Shown here piece after piece: positions 38,360-48,511 of a DNA stretch of 64,000 nt (positions are counted from its first letter, which is position 1; every line of letters starts with the position of its first letter). Source of the DNA: a bacterium (GTDB taxonomy: Bacteria; Sumerlaeota; Sumerlaeia; SLMS01); NCBI GenBank assembly GCA_016125005.1, contig WGMQ01000026.1:87450-151449 (forward strand), written 5' to 3'. The notes under the pieces are model-generated. The model did not search any database and had not been told where the DNA came from. It saw only the letters and a program-made list of their open reading frames with translations. Made by a program: the position numbers and the translations under genes.

Positions 38360-41300
38360 TTAGCGGTCGCGGGTGATCCTGATGTTGTCGATGTAGAGGA
38401 CGCCTTCGGTCAGCAGGTTGTCGCGAATCGAGAGCGTGTTGACCACCTTGGGGCGAGAGACGAGTCGCACGCCGATGGCCACCGGTTTGTCGTTCACATA
38501 GCCATCCACCAGGTGACGGGTCAGGTCGATGTGGAAGCGCACCTTCACCCATTCGCCCAGCGCGTAGGGAGCGCTTTCGTTCTGGAGGCGAAGCGTCACC
38601 TTGTCACCCTTACCGGCGTCCTTGTGAACGACGGTATGGATCGAGTGGCGGAAGTCCTCGTCCTTTTCGATGTAGAAGCCGAGCAGGTACTTGTTCTTGT
38701 CCTCGCACTTGAGGTCGAACTCCACCAGGACCTTGCCACCGGCATCGGGGAAGCGACAGGCGAAGTAGGCGGAGCCGCTGCCGGTCTTCTTCTCGAAGCG
38801 CATGCAACGGCCGCCCTCCGGACGATCCACCACGGCGATCGAGGCGTAATCATAGGTACCGCGCCAGTTCTTGGGCACCGACCCCACAGCCTCGTCATCG
38901 AAGTTCTGGACGAGGTAATCGTCGGCGGCCACGGGCACCACGCCCGAGGGCGGGGTCGTGTGGAGCGGCGGCGCGGTATCGGGGAGGTGAACCTCACCGG
39001 AGCTGCTCGTGGGCGGCTGCGTGTCGGGAATATTCACCGGAGTAGCAGGGATCGGGGTTGGCGGGGGAAGATTCGACAGAACCCCGGGAATAGCCGGTGT
39101 ATCCGAGGCCGAAACGGGCGGCAGTACCGTGTCGGGGGGAGCGGAACCCGCGGGGAGAACAACGCCCGGGGCGATGCGGAGGTTCCCGCCTGGAGCCGGA
39201 GGCGGAGCCTGGGCCGGGACCTGCGGCACGGGCTGCTGCACATTCCCCTTCGGAAGCGGAGTGGGCTGGGCAACGGGAAGCGGGGTGCGCGCCGAGGTGG
39301 CCGGCAGCGGCGTCTTCGTCGCGGCAGGAGAGGCGGTGGGGAGCGGTGTCACCATCGCCGTGGGAAGCGGTGTCATGGTGCTCGGGCTGGGAGCAGGAGC
39401 GGCCTTGGCGGGCTGGGGAGCGCTCTTCTTCTTGCCGAGCAGGAAGAAGGCGACCACGCCGCCAACAACCAGCACCAACGCGCCCAGGATGATGTAGAGC
39501 ATGCTGCCGCTGGACTTTTGTTCACCATCGGTGGAGCCACCGACGCCAGAGGCGAGTGTGTTGATCCGCTGGAGTGCCTCTGACGCAAGCTCGCGATTCA
39601 CGCTGTCCGTGGCCGTGCGCTGCACGTCGAGCCAGAGGCGGCGTGCCTCATCCAGTCCCGCCGTGCGGCGGTCCTCGGGGAGGGCCATGGCCTTCGCCTC
39701 GGCCTGCTTGGCGCTCTCGACAAGGGCGGCAAGGCGGTCCTGCGGGCTAAGGGGAGTCGGGTCAACGGTGCGGGGCTTGGCTCGATCCTCGGCGATGCCC
39801 TTCTGGACGTCGCCCAGCAGCTTATCCCAGAAGGGATTGCCGCCATCGATTTGCTTGAGGCGGATCAGGCGGCTCTGGGCCTCGTTCCAACGCTTGTTCT
39901 CGATGAGGCGGGAAACCTCGGTGGCCAAGGCATTGCGCTCCTGGGCCGTGCGCTCTGTCTCGGCCTGCTTGCGGGCCATCTCCTGTTGCTGACGAACGTA
40001 ATCCTGAACGGTGCGGTTCGAGTCGCGGAACTGCTGGTCAAGGGCCCGTTGCTCGTCGGCGTTGGCAGCGCCCTGATTGAGGCGCTCGATGAGGACCTGG
40101 GCGGCCTGACGGTCCTTTTCGGAGAGGGTGCTCATCCCCTTTTCGTCGATGGGCAGCGCGGTGCGACCCTGGCCTGCCTCGGCCACCACGGCGGCGGCGG
40201 GGGCGTCGGAACGGATCTGGGCGGCGAACTTCTCCGCCTCGGGCCGATCCTCGAACGGCATGCCGACGGTCAGGCGCGTCTTGCCGCCTTCCTGGACCGT
40301 GTCGAACATGAATATGCCCTGACTCTCCTCGAGCTTTGCGCGGACCGCTTCGGCTTCGGCGGGGGTATCGAACACGCCGGCCTGAACCAGGAATCGCTGG
40401 GGACCGGCGGCGGCAGCGGGCGCATCTTCGATGACCTCGACGCTGAAGAAGCCTTCGCGCTCGATGACCTTTTGCTTGTCGGCCTCCGCGGCCTGCTGGG
40501 TCGCATAGCGCCCGACGAAGATCGACCAGGATCCGTTTACTTCCTTCACTTCCGCCTGGGACGAATCGATCATCTCCTGGCGAAGCTTGTCTGCTTCCTC
40601 GCGGGTGAGGCCGGAGGCGGCCATCAGGCGCCAGTTGCCATCACCGGCCGGTGCCGGATCGGAGTTCCCCCGAACGCCCGCGGCCTTGGTGACCGTGACC
40701 CGGTCGAAAAGGATTTGGGTGCTGGCGGCACCGATGCCCACTGAACCCTTGGGGAACGTGGAGTTGGAGTCCGTCGCCGTCAGGAGCTCCTTGTCGTTGA
40801 CGATCAGCGAGAGCTGATTGCCGACCACGCGCAGTTCGATGGTGTTGGTCTGCCCCCCCTTGCTCAGGTCCGGCAGGTCGACCCCGGAGCCTCCCTGCCC
40901 CTTCGAGGCGAGGGACTTCACCACACCACGCTGAACCACGATGAGTTCGGCGATGTGGTTGACCGCGCCGCCGTTCCCGGGAACGGAGGTCAGCTTCGCC
41001 AAATAGTGGTTGGAGAAATCCTGCTGACGGGCCGCGAGGAGAATCACGCCGTCCGGCTGGAGCATCTGAAAGGTGGCTCGGACGGAGACGTCCGTCCATT
41101 CCTTCGCTTCCGCACGATTGACAAAGGCGATGTTAAGGGGCGAGGGGGTGTTGTCCAGATTTCCCGTGTTGAGGGACCCGTTGTCGCCGAACCAAAAGTC
41201 CTCGTCGATGGCACCGCCGATTGCCCAGGTATCGCGGGCGGGACGCGCCTTGGCCGCGAGGGAATCGAAGTTGTCCTCGAAAAGAACCTGCGCGGGAGCG

Positions 41301-41383
41301 GCGACCGGGCCGAGGAGCAACGCTCCCCACAGCGTCCACATGCCGATTTGCACGCGCTTCTTACCCCAATTTCTACCTGTCAT
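38360..41383 (-). CDS. Exported SPOR-domain protein with two LamG-like domains and proline-rich spacer
   Basis: A 1007-residue protein with signal peptide (MTGRNWGKKRVQIGMWTLWGALLLGPVAAPAQ). Residues about 30-225 look like a LamG/DUF1080-type beta-sandwich (LFEDNFDSL...VSVRATFQML). Two SPOR-like repeats follow (SWSIFVGRYATQQAAEADKQ, QRFLVQAGVFDTPAEAEAV), a fold that binds denuded peptidoglycan. A helical Gln/Glu/Arg segment and a transmembrane helix (MLYIILGALVLVVGGVVAFFLLG) come next. A long TPLP repeat/proline-rich tail and a second beta-sandwich at the C-terminus complete it. The signal peptide fixes the start. Topology is puzzling, as a signal peptide and a mid-protein helix put the C-terminus in the cytoplasm unless the first stays uncleaved. 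It follows bamA, probably in one envelope unit. Confidence 0.72.
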   Translation of the reverse strand: MTGRNWGKKRVQIGMWTLWGALLLGPVAAPAQVLFEDNFDSLAAKARPARDTWAIGGAIDEDFWFGDNGSLNTGNLDNTPSPLNIAFVNRAEAKEWTDVSVRATFQMLQPDGVILLAARQQDFSNHYLAKLTSVPGNGGAVNHIAELIVVQRGVVKSLASKGQGGSGVDLPDLSKGGQTNTIELRVVGNQLSLIVNDKELLTATDSNSTFPKGSVGIGAASTQILFDRVTVTKAAGVRGNSDPAPAGDGNWRLMAASGLTREEADKLRQEMIDSSQAEVKEVNGSWSIFVGRYATQQAAEADKQKVIEREGFFSVEVIEDAPAAAAGPQRFLVQAGVFDTPAEAEAVRAKLEESQGIFMFDTVQEGGKTRLTVGMPFEDRPEAEKFAAQIRSDAPAAAVVAEAGQGRTALPIDEKGMSTLSEKDRQAAQVLIERLNQGAANADEQRALDQQFRDSNRTVQDYVRQQQEMARKQAETERTAQERNALATEVSRLIENKRWNEAQSRLIRLKQIDGGNPFWDKLLGDVQKGIAEDRAKPRTVDPTPLSPQDRLAALVESAKQAEAKAMALPEDRRTAGLDEARRLWLDVQRTATDSVNRELASEALQRINTLASGVGGSTDGEQKSSGSMLYIILGALVLVVGGVVAFFLLGKKKSAPQPAKAAPAPSPSTMTPLPTAMVTPLPTASPAATKTPLPATSARTPLPVAQPTPLPKGNVQQPVPQVPAQAPPPAPGGNLRIAPGVVLPAGSAPPDTVLPPVSASDTPAIPGVLSNLPPPTPIPATPVNIPDTQPPTSSSGEVHLPDTAPPLHTTPPSGVVPVAADDYLVQNFDDEAVGSVPKNWRGTYDYASIAVVDRPEGGRCMRFEKKTGSGSAYFACRFPDAGGKVLVEFDLKCEDKNKYLLGFYIEKDEDFRHSIHTVVHKDAGKGDKVTLRLQNESAPYALGEWVKVRFHIDLTRHLVDGYVNDKPVAIGVRLVSRPKVVNTLSIRDNLLTEGVLYIDNIRITRDR

Positions 41384-41591
41384 GACTGTCCATCCCTTGG
41401 CTGGGGCCGTTACTTTCCCGTGTAGCTGGTTGCACAAACTGATGACCTGCGCCCGCTCGGAGCAAGGTAAACATAGGTGGCTGGCGGGGCATACAACACG
41501 GCGTTGGTCACCCTGAGGAGTTTTGAACCCCGGAAACGCGGGTCGTCAACTGGGGCGTGCAATCGGGGCCGATTCATTGCCCTTCCTACCC

Positions 41592-43910
41592 TTAAAAACG
41601 CGAGCCCAGCCTCAGGTGGAGGAACTGGCGCCGGTCCGTCCTCTCCTTCACCACCGCTGTCGCCAGGTCGACCTCCAACTGAATCGCCCCCAGGTCCACC
41701 ATGATTCCCACGCCGGAACCAACCCGCGGACCGCCCAGCTCGAACGGCCCCCGCTCCAGCACACCGATGTCCGTAAACAGCCGACCACGCAGATAGTCCG
41801 TGAACGGGTATCGCAGTTCGTGCGTCTGCGTCAGGCGTGTCGCTCCGCCCAGGTGCAGGCGATCGTCGCCCTTGTCAGTGTCACCCACACCGCGGGCGCG
41901 GAAGCCACGCAGCGACGATGAGCCGCCGAGGAAAAAGCGCTCTCCCAGACCCACCTCTGTGGCCTCGAAGGGGCTGAGTCCCGCGCTGTGGCGATAGGCA
42001 TACACCCAGTCGCTCCGGTCGAACTGGTGATACCACTCAAGGCTGTGCAGGAACTGGAGTAGCAGCCCGTCTGCGGCGCCGACCTCCACTCCGCCGCTGA
42101 CCAGATAACCGCGCGTTGTCCAGAAGCGATTGTCGCGGCGGTCGTAGACCAGTGACGGACGCACGGCCAGCACGTAATAGTTATCGAAGTTCTCCTCCCG
42201 CGCATCGCGGGTTTCCTCCGAGAAGCCGACCTTCTCCCCGCGCAGGCGAATGTAGCCCGACAGGTACTCGGTCAGCGGGCGTCCGAACTCCAGCGATCCA
42301 CCGGTCGTCCGCTGGCGGTAGGTGCGGTAGCGCTCCGAGCTGCGGTAAAGAGCGGTTTCCAGCGACGTCTCGCTGTCGCCGAGGTAGCGGTCCAGGTAGC
42401 TCACGCGCCAGGACTGGGAACTGCTGCCGATCGTGTAGGCGATTTCGAAGCGGTTCGCGACGCCGCCCATGTTGGGCTGAACAAGGCTCAGGGTAAGCGA
42501 CGGGCCGGAGACCTCACCCACGCCCGCCGACACACCCACATAGGCGGAGGCGGGGTCCTCCTCCACGGTGATGACCGCGTCCTTCACTTCCGGGTCGGAA
42601 GTGGGAACGGGGGTGACCGTCACCTTGCGCAGGAAACCGAGGTTGCGGAGCCGCTCCTCGGTGCGGACCTGATCCGCCGTGCGGAACTTCTCGCCTGCCT
42701 TGAGGCGAACCTCCCGCATGAGGGCTTCCTTCTTGGTCGGGGGAGCCAGCCACAGCAGGGACTTGTCCAGCCAGTTGAGGTCCGTGTCGAAGTCGTACTC
42801 CTCCATGTCGAGCGTCACATTGCCCACGTAGGAGACGCCGCTCTCGTTGACCGTGAGGATCAGCTTGGCAGTGCGGTCAGCCTGATCCTTGTCGAGGCGG
42901 AAGCCGACGGCGGTATCGATATATCCCTGGTCGCCGTATAGACGGCGCACGCCCGCGAGGGCTTTGCCAGTGCGCTTGCCGTTGTATAGACGTCCCTCGA
43001 GCGGATCGGTGATGCGGGCGATTTCCTCGGGGGTGAAATAGCTGACGCCCTCCGCGGAGGTTTCACTCACCTTATAGCGCGGTCCCTGCTCGACGTTATA
43101 GACGATGTCGATGCGCTTCTTCACTTCGTCGTAGACGAACTCTCCGCGCTCGACCTTCGCATCGAGGAAGCCCTGACCTTCGTAGATGTCGCGAAGCAAA
43201 GCCAGGTCGTCCTCCACGGCCGACTCATCATAGTAGTTCGGGAAGAACAGGATCCCCGGCGCATTGGTCAGTCGATTGCCGGTGATGAAGGTGTTGAGGT
43301 GCGTGTTCCCGTTCAGGACCATCCGCCGGATCTTGATGCGTTCGCGCTCGTCGATGTTGATGCGGATGGCAACCCCGGCGGAATCGCCCTCCCCCACCGA
43401 CTCCACGTCAACATTGACGCGAACGTCCTTGAAGCCGCCGTTGCGATAGAAACTACCGATGTTGCGAATGGTGGCGGCGCGCACGCCGTTCGGCTGGATG
43501 TCGCCGATCTCATAGCCGAGCTCGGACAGGATCTGCTTACGGCTGAAGCGCACGTTGCCGACCACTTCGATCTGGCGTACCAGCGGATTCTCGACCACGG
43601 CCACCTCGACCGCGAGGCCGTCGGGAGCCTCCGTCCAGATGATGCGGGACGCGATGGGATCGAGCTTGCCGAAGTTCGACAGGGCCTGAAGGTCCCGGCG
43701 ATAGGCTTGGCGCGTGAACTCGCCCCCTTGCTGGAGGGAGAGGATCCCCTCGATGTCGCTGGCGGGAACACGGCTGGTGCCCGTGACGTTCAGTTCGCGA
43801 ATGATGGTTCCATCGGGCGGAAAAACAGCGGGAGCCGTTTGGGCCACGGCGACTGCCGACAGGGCAAAGGTGAGCAGCAGGAGCAGCAAAAGGCGAGCGA
43901 AGCGGAACAC
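41592..43910 (-). CDS. bamA: Outer-membrane assembly factor BamA (Omp85 family)
   Basis: Omp85 proteins insert beta-barrels into the outer membrane. The protein of about 772 residues has a signal peptide (FARLLLLLLLTFALSAVAVAQ) and about five POTRA domains (IIRELNVTGTSRVPASDIEG, VRQIEVVGNVRFSRKQIL, RIKIRRMVLNGNTHLNTF and two more). A C-terminal 16-strand barrel carries the family SSLRGFRARGVG loop, and the last residue is Phe, the outer-membrane signature. The GTG at 43910 is chosen because the signal peptide begins there with GGGGATGG upstream; a TTG at 43967 has no ribosome site. It lies 78 bp after the RND gene. Confidence 0.9.
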   Translation of the reverse strand: MFRFARLLLLLLLTFALSAVAVAQTAPAVFPPDGTIIRELNVTGTSRVPASDIEGILSLQQGGEFTRQAYRRDLQALSNFGKLDPIASRIIWTEAPDGLAVEVAVVENPLVRQIEVVGNVRFSRKQILSELGYEIGDIQPNGVRAATIRNIGSFYRNGGFKDVRVNVDVESVGEGDSAGVAIRINIDERERIKIRRMVLNGNTHLNTFITGNRLTNAPGILFFPNYYDESAVEDDLALLRDIYEGQGFLDAKVERGEFVYDEVKKRIDIVYNVEQGPRYKVSETSAEGVSYFTPEEIARITDPLEGRLYNGKRTGKALAGVRRLYGDQGYIDTAVGFRLDKDQADRTAKLILTVNESGVSYVGNVTLDMEEYDFDTDLNWLDKSLLWLAPPTKKEALMREVRLKAGEKFRTADQVRTEERLRNLGFLRKVTVTPVPTSDPEVKDAVITVEEDPASAYVGVSAGVGEVSGPSLTLSLVQPNMGGVANRFEIAYTIGSSSQSWRVSYLDRYLGDSETSLETALYRSSERYRTYRQRTTGGSLEFGRPLTEYLSGYIRLRGEKVGFSEETRDAREENFDNYYVLAVRPSLVYDRRDNRFWTTRGYLVSGGVEVGAADGLLLQFLHSLEWYHQFDRSDWVYAYRHSAGLSPFEATEVGLGERFFLGGSSSLRGFRARGVGDTDKGDDRLHLGGATRLTQTHELRYPFTDYLRGRLFTDIGVLERGPFELGGPRVGSGVGIMVDLGAIQLEVDLATAVVKERTDRRQFLHLRLGSRF

Positions 43911-43988
43911 GACGGACCATCCCCGGAGGTTAAGGGAATGGACGGCGCTTCGCCCCGATCGGCGCAACTCGAAAGGGGCGAAGCAGAA

Positions 43989-46900
43989 TCAGGTAGTCGG
44001 TTCGGCGACCGGCTTGGTCTCGGGCTTCTCCTCGGCGCCGACAAAGCGGCCCATCGCTCCGAGCACGCGGGAGATGTCGTCGCCGATCATGTAGAGGGAC
44101 GGCACCAGCAGCAGCGTGATCGCCGTTGCGAAGACCAGTCCGTAGCCGAGCGAAATCGCCATCGGGATCATGAAGCGAGCCTGGCGCGAGGTCTCGAAAA
44201 TCATCGGCGCCAGGCCACCGAACGTGGTCGCGGTGGTGAGCAGGATGGGGCGGAAGCGTCGGATGCCAGCATCGTGGATGGCCTCGAACGCCGACCGACC
44301 CAGCGCCCGCTGCTCGTTCGCATAGACGATCATGATGAGCGCCGAATTGATGACCACGCCCGAAAGCGCAATGATTCCCATGAGGCTGATCACGCTCAGG
44401 CTGTAGTTCATCAGCAGGTGGCCACAGATCGCGCCCACCACGCCGAAGGGAATCGCGATCATCACAATCAGCGGCTGGAAGTAGCTCTTGAAGGGGATGG
44501 CAATCAGGCTGTATAGACAGATCAGCGCCAGGATGAAGCTCCCGCCCAGGCTGCCGATGGACTCACGCATGTCCGACTGGGATCCCGCATAGGTCCATGT
44601 CAGGCCCGGATAGTCCTTCATCAGCTGCGGGAGCACATCAGCCTGAAGCGACGCCATCACCTGGTTCGTCTGGTCGTTGGGGGTCACGTTGGCGCTCACG
44701 TTGAGCGTGCGGCGGCCATCGGTTCGCGAGATGGACTGATAGGCTCGGCTGCGATTCACGTCAGCGATCTGGCGCAGCGGCACGTCGCCCCCGTTCGGCG
44801 TGCGGATCATCATCTGCTCGATGGTGTACTCCACCTTGCGATCGTCGTCCGGCAGGAACACGCGCACGGTCACTTCGTCGCGGGCGCGCTGCTGGCGGAT
44901 GGCCTCGGAGCCTTCGAAGGCGGAGCGAATCTGGCGGGCCACTTCGGTCGAGGTCAGCCCCAGGCTGCGGCCCTCCGGCTTCAGGGAGAAGTCGTACTGG
45001 CGCTTGCCCGGCTGATAGCCATCGTCGATGTCGGACACATTGGGGAAGTCGGCCAGCAACGTGCCGAGACGCTCGGCTGCGGCTTCCAAACGGTCGACGC
45101 GCGCATGGGAAAGCTGCACGGTCAGCGATGCGCCCGAGCCCGGGCCACCGCGGTCCGCCTCGAATCGGAGCAAATCCACGCCGACCAGCTCGCCCACTTC
45201 CTTGCGCCATTCGGTGGTGAAGGCCGTGGTCGAGAGCGGACGCACGTCCGGGGGGGTCAGGTAGACGCGCGAGCGCACGGTGTTGCTGTTGATGCTGCTG
45301 TAGACACCAGTGACCAGGGCCTCGCCGCCGTGACGGGCCGCGACCGCGGTGGCGGCCTCCTCGATGCGGCGCTGAACCGCCTCCATGCGATGCAGCGGAC
45401 TCCCCACGGGAAGCGTCGCGGTCACGTTCGAGTGATCCGCCTCCACGCGCGGCATCAGCGTCATTCCCATCCGCCCACTCAATGCGAAGGAAGTCATCAG
45501 GAACAGGATGGCCACGCTGACCGCGACCACCAGGTAGCGCAGGTGGATGCAGCCCTTCATGAACGGATCGAAAACCCGACGGATGAAGAACTGGAAGGAG
45601 AGGTCCACACCCCGCTGCAACACCATCAGGATCCGGATCAGCGGATTGCGCGACCGCGCGGAAAGGTGCGCGATGTGCGCCGGGAGAACGAAAAGACTCT
45701 CAATCAACGAGATGGTGAACACGGAGATCACGACGAACGGAATCACCGCCCAAATCTTTCCGAACGTCCCGGGGATGAACGCCAACGGGATGAAGGTCAC
45801 ACAGTTGGTCAGCACGCTGAACAGCACCGGAACACCAACGTCCTTGGTCCCGCGGATGGCTGCCTCCAGGGGCGGCACACCACTGACGCGCAGGTCGTGG
45901 ATGTTCTCGCCCACCACGATGGCGTCATCCACCACGATGCCGAGCGCGATGATGAACGCAAACATCGAGATCATGTTCAGGCTGATGCCAAAGAACGGCA
46001 GGATCAGGAACGAGCCCAGGAACGAGGTCGGGATGCCCATGGTGACCCAGAACGCGAGGCGCGGCTCCAGGAAGAGACCGAGCACCACCAGCACCAGAAT
46101 CAGGCCCATTCCCATGTTCTTGAGCAGCAGGCGGAGACGATCGCGATAGACGAGGGAGTTGTCGTCGTTGATGGCGAGATGAATGCCCGCAGGCAGGGTT
46201 GACTCGATGGTGGACACAGCCTCGCGAGCCGCGGTGGCCACGCTGATCGGGGTCTCGTCGCCGATTCGGTAGATGCTGATGCCGATGGCGCGACGCCCGT
46301 TGTAGCTGGCGAAGTTGTCGCTGTCCTCAAAGCCCTCGCGCACCTCCGCCACGTCGGACAGCAGCACGACGCCGCCTTCCGGGGTGGTCAGCACGGGGAT
46401 GGTGGCGAACTCGCGGGCCACGTTGCGGCGCTCGTTGAAGCGCACGAGAATCTCACCGCCTGAGGTGTCGATGCCGCCAGCGGGAACCTCGACCGCAGTG
46501 CGGCTGACCACCGTGGCGACGTCCTGAAGCGTCATGCCGTAGGAGCGCAGCGCGTCCATGTCGGGCATGATGTGGATCTCAAAGTCGCGGGCGCCGTCGA
46601 GCTCCACCTGCGTGATGCCATCGGTTTGCAGGAGCTTGTCCCGCACTTCCTCCGCCGCATGGCGAAGTGCCCACTCGGACGCCTCGCCGTAGACCTGAAT
46701 CTCCATCACGTCACGACGACGCGAGGCGAGGGTCACCTCCGGCTCCTCTGCATCGAGCGGGAAAGTGGTGATCCGGTCGACCTGCTGTTGGATGTCCTGA
46801 TAGACCTTCTGCGAATCGGCGCCGGGGTTGTACTCGATCTGGACGCGCGCGGATCCTTCGTTGGCGGTGGATGTCACCTCCACCACGTTCTCGACCCCGC

Positions 46901-47153
46901 GAACCGCTTCCTCGATCGCCAGGATCACGCCCTGCTCGACTTCGGCAGGGCTGGCGCCGGGATAGCGAACGGAGACGGTGACCGCGTCGAGGGTGAACTC
47001 GGGAAAAACTTCCTGTTTGATGTTGAAGGCAGAGAACAGGCCACCGACCAGGAAGAAGAGCATCAACAGGTTGGCGGTCACATGATTGCGCGCCATCCAG
47101 GCCATGGCGCCGTGCCCCTGAGGGGCCCCGGGAGTTGGCGTCGGATCACTCAT
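43989..47153 (-). CDS. RND-family efflux permease (AcrB/HAE1-like)
   Basis: The inner-membrane proton-driven pump of a tripartite exporter. The 1054-residue protein has 12 transmembrane helices in the family layout and two large periplasmic loops. It begins with helix 1 at NLLMLFFLVGGLFSAF and AVTVSVRYPGASPAEVEQ. The helix-4 proton-relay motif GIVVDDAIVVGENIH is present, as is MGIIALSGVVINSALIMIVYANE in the second half. It overlaps the adaptor gene by four bases (atga) with GGGAGG upstream. Substrate is not predictable; both multidrug and heavy-metal RND pumps share these motifs, and the lack of a Met-rich periplasmic site argues against Cu/Ag. Confidence 0.94.
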   Translation of the reverse strand: MSDPTPTPGAPQGHGAMAWMARNHVTANLLMLFFLVGGLFSAFNIKQEVFPEFTLDAVTVSVRYPGASPAEVEQGVILAIEEAVRGVENVVEVTSTANEGSARVQIEYNPGADSQKVYQDIQQQVDRITTFPLDAEEPEVTLASRRRDVMEIQVYGEASEWALRHAAEEVRDKLLQTDGITQVELDGARDFEIHIMPDMDALRSYGMTLQDVATVVSRTAVEVPAGGIDTSGGEILVRFNERRNVAREFATIPVLTTPEGGVVLLSDVAEVREGFEDSDNFASYNGRRAIGISIYRIGDETPISVATAAREAVSTIESTLPAGIHLAINDDNSLVYRDRLRLLLKNMGMGLILVLVVLGLFLEPRLAFWVTMGIPTSFLGSFLILPFFGISLNMISMFAFIIALGIVVDDAIVVGENIHDLRVSGVPPLEAAIRGTKDVGVPVLFSVLTNCVTFIPLAFIPGTFGKIWAVIPFVVISVFTISLIESLFVLPAHIAHLSARSRNPLIRILMVLQRGVDLSFQFFIRRVFDPFMKGCIHLRYLVVAVSVAILFLMTSFALSGRMGMTLMPRVEADHSNVTATLPVGSPLHRMEAVQRRIEEAATAVAARHGGEALVTGVYSSINSNTVRSRVYLTPPDVRPLSTTAFTTEWRKEVGELVGVDLLRFEADRGGPGSGASLTVQLSHARVDRLEAAAERLGTLLADFPNVSDIDDGYQPGKRQYDFSLKPEGRSLGLTSTEVARQIRSAFEGSEAIRQQRARDEVTVRVFLPDDDRKVEYTIEQMMIRTPNGGDVPLRQIADVNRSRAYQSISRTDGRRTLNVSANVTPNDQTNQVMASLQADVLPQLMKDYPGLTWTYAGSQSDMRESIGSLGGSFILALICLYSLIAIPFKSYFQPLIVMIAIPFGVVGAICGHLLMNYSLSVISLMGIIALSGVVINSALIMIVYANEQRALGRSAFEAIHDAGIRRFRPILLTTATTFGGLAPMIFETSRQARFMIPMAISLGYGLVFATAITLLLVPSLYMIGDDISRVLGAMGRFVGAEEKPETKPVAEPTT

Positions 47154-48496
47154 GGCGTACCTCCCTTCGGATCACGCACGGTGGGCTCGCTCTCGGCAAC
47201 GGTGGCGGTCGCGACCGGCACGATGGGGGCGGCCACGGCGGAGTCCTCGCCCACCGCGTCCCGTGCATCCGGCTCATTCGTCCGGAGTCCCATGCCGTTG
47301 ACCGGGATCGACAAGTCGGAGGTCACCAGCAATTCGCCCGGCGCGATTCCCATGCTCACCAGCACCTCCTGGCGACCCCTCCATGTCACCTGCACGGGGC
47401 GGATGTCCAACTTCCCCCCGGGCGTCATGATCCAGAGCGAATCGTTCTCGCGCATGTAGTCACGTGGCACCGCCGCCACGTTGTCGAGCGTCCGTCCCTG
47501 TATATACGCCCTCAGGTAGCCGCTCAGCAGCAACGGCGGCAGGTCCGCATTCTCTGGCTTTAGGCAGATCGGATCGTCCACCTCAACGATGAGCTGTGCG
47601 AGGCGACTGGTGGAGCTGACCGAGCCCGAGAGGCGCGCGGCGCGTCCCACGCGGTAGGTGTCCGGCCCCCACGCAGCGCGGTTGTATAGACGAACCTCCG
47701 AACCCGGACCGCCGTTGTCGGCCAGTTCGATCCACCGGAGGTCATCGAGCGGGATTTCCAGCTCCACCCAAAACTGATCGGTACCGACGAGCGATGCCGC
47801 TCCCGTATTCGTCGTGATGTTGGCGCCCAGCTCAACGGATTCACTCAGGACCATCGCGTTGAAGGGCGCCTTCAACTCCGTGCGCTGCAAGTCGAGGCGG
47901 GCGATCTCGATGGCATTCCTGGCTCGCGCCAGTTCCGCCTCTGCCTGGGCCAGTTGGGGCTTGCGAAGAACCAGCGCCTCCTGCTCGGGACTGATGGTAC
48001 GATTGAGCGATTCCAACTCCTGCCGCGCAATCTGCTGCTGTCCGCGTTCGATCTGGAGGGCACTCTCCGCCTGCGCCAGATCGGCCTCGCGCTGCAGGAG
48101 CGTCAGTTCGTAGTCGGCCTTCTCGATGCGGAGCAGCGGATCTCCCTGCCGAAGGCGACCGCCCGCAACCAACGCATCGTTGATCCATTCAATGCGACCG
48201 GAGACCTGCGGCGTGATCGACAGCGAGCGCGCAGCCTTGACGGTACCCATGACCTCCACCTCGACCTGGTGCGCGCCGACGGTGAGCGGCGAGACCTCGA
48301 CCAGACGCGCCGCATCCGGGCCGCCCGAGTCGGTGCGTCGCTTGGCCTGCGGGGCGGTTTCCATCAGGTACTGTGCCCCCTGATAGGCCCCCACGACCAC
48401 CGCAATGGGGAGCACCACGCCGGTCAGACCGACGAAGAGGAAGCGCACGACGCCACGGACGGCGCTTGGTTTCTTGTTTTGGGAAGAAGAAGTCAT
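47150..48496 (-). CDS. RND periplasmic adaptor (membrane fusion protein)
   Basis: Links the RND pump to the outer-membrane channel. The 448-residue protein has an N-terminal transmembrane anchor (FLFVGLTGVVLPIAVVVGAYQG) and the barrel-sandwich segment VKAARSLSITPQVSGRIEWIN. A coiled-coil hairpin follows (about 130-210, Gln/Glu/Ala-rich), then LKAPFNAMVLSESVELGANI and a beta-barrel domain. The last 50 residues are acidic, Ala/Val/Glu-rich and unusual. Its stop overlaps the pump start by four bases, and it follows the TolC-like gene by 15 bp. Confidence 0.92.
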   Translation of the reverse strand: MTSSSQNKKPSAVRGVVRFLFVGLTGVVLPIAVVVGAYQGAQYLMETAPQAKRRTDSGGPDAARLVEVSPLTVGAHQVEVEVMGTVKAARSLSITPQVSGRIEWINDALVAGGRLRQGDPLLRIEKADYELTLLQREADLAQAESALQIERGQQQIARQELESLNRTISPEQEALVLRKPQLAQAEAELARARNAIEIARLDLQRTELKAPFNAMVLSESVELGANITTNTGAASLVGTDQFWVELEIPLDDLRWIELADNGGPGSEVRLYNRAAWGPDTYRVGRAARLSGSVSSTSRLAQLIVEVDDPICLKPENADLPPLLLSGYLRAYIQGRTLDNVAAVPRDYMRENDSLWIMTPGGKLDIRPVQVTWRGRQEVLVSMGIAPGELLVTSDLSIPVNGMGLRTNEPDARDAVGEDSAVAAPIVPVATATVAESEPTVRDPKGGTP

Positions 48497-48511
48497 TTCT
48501 GGCGCATGTCC

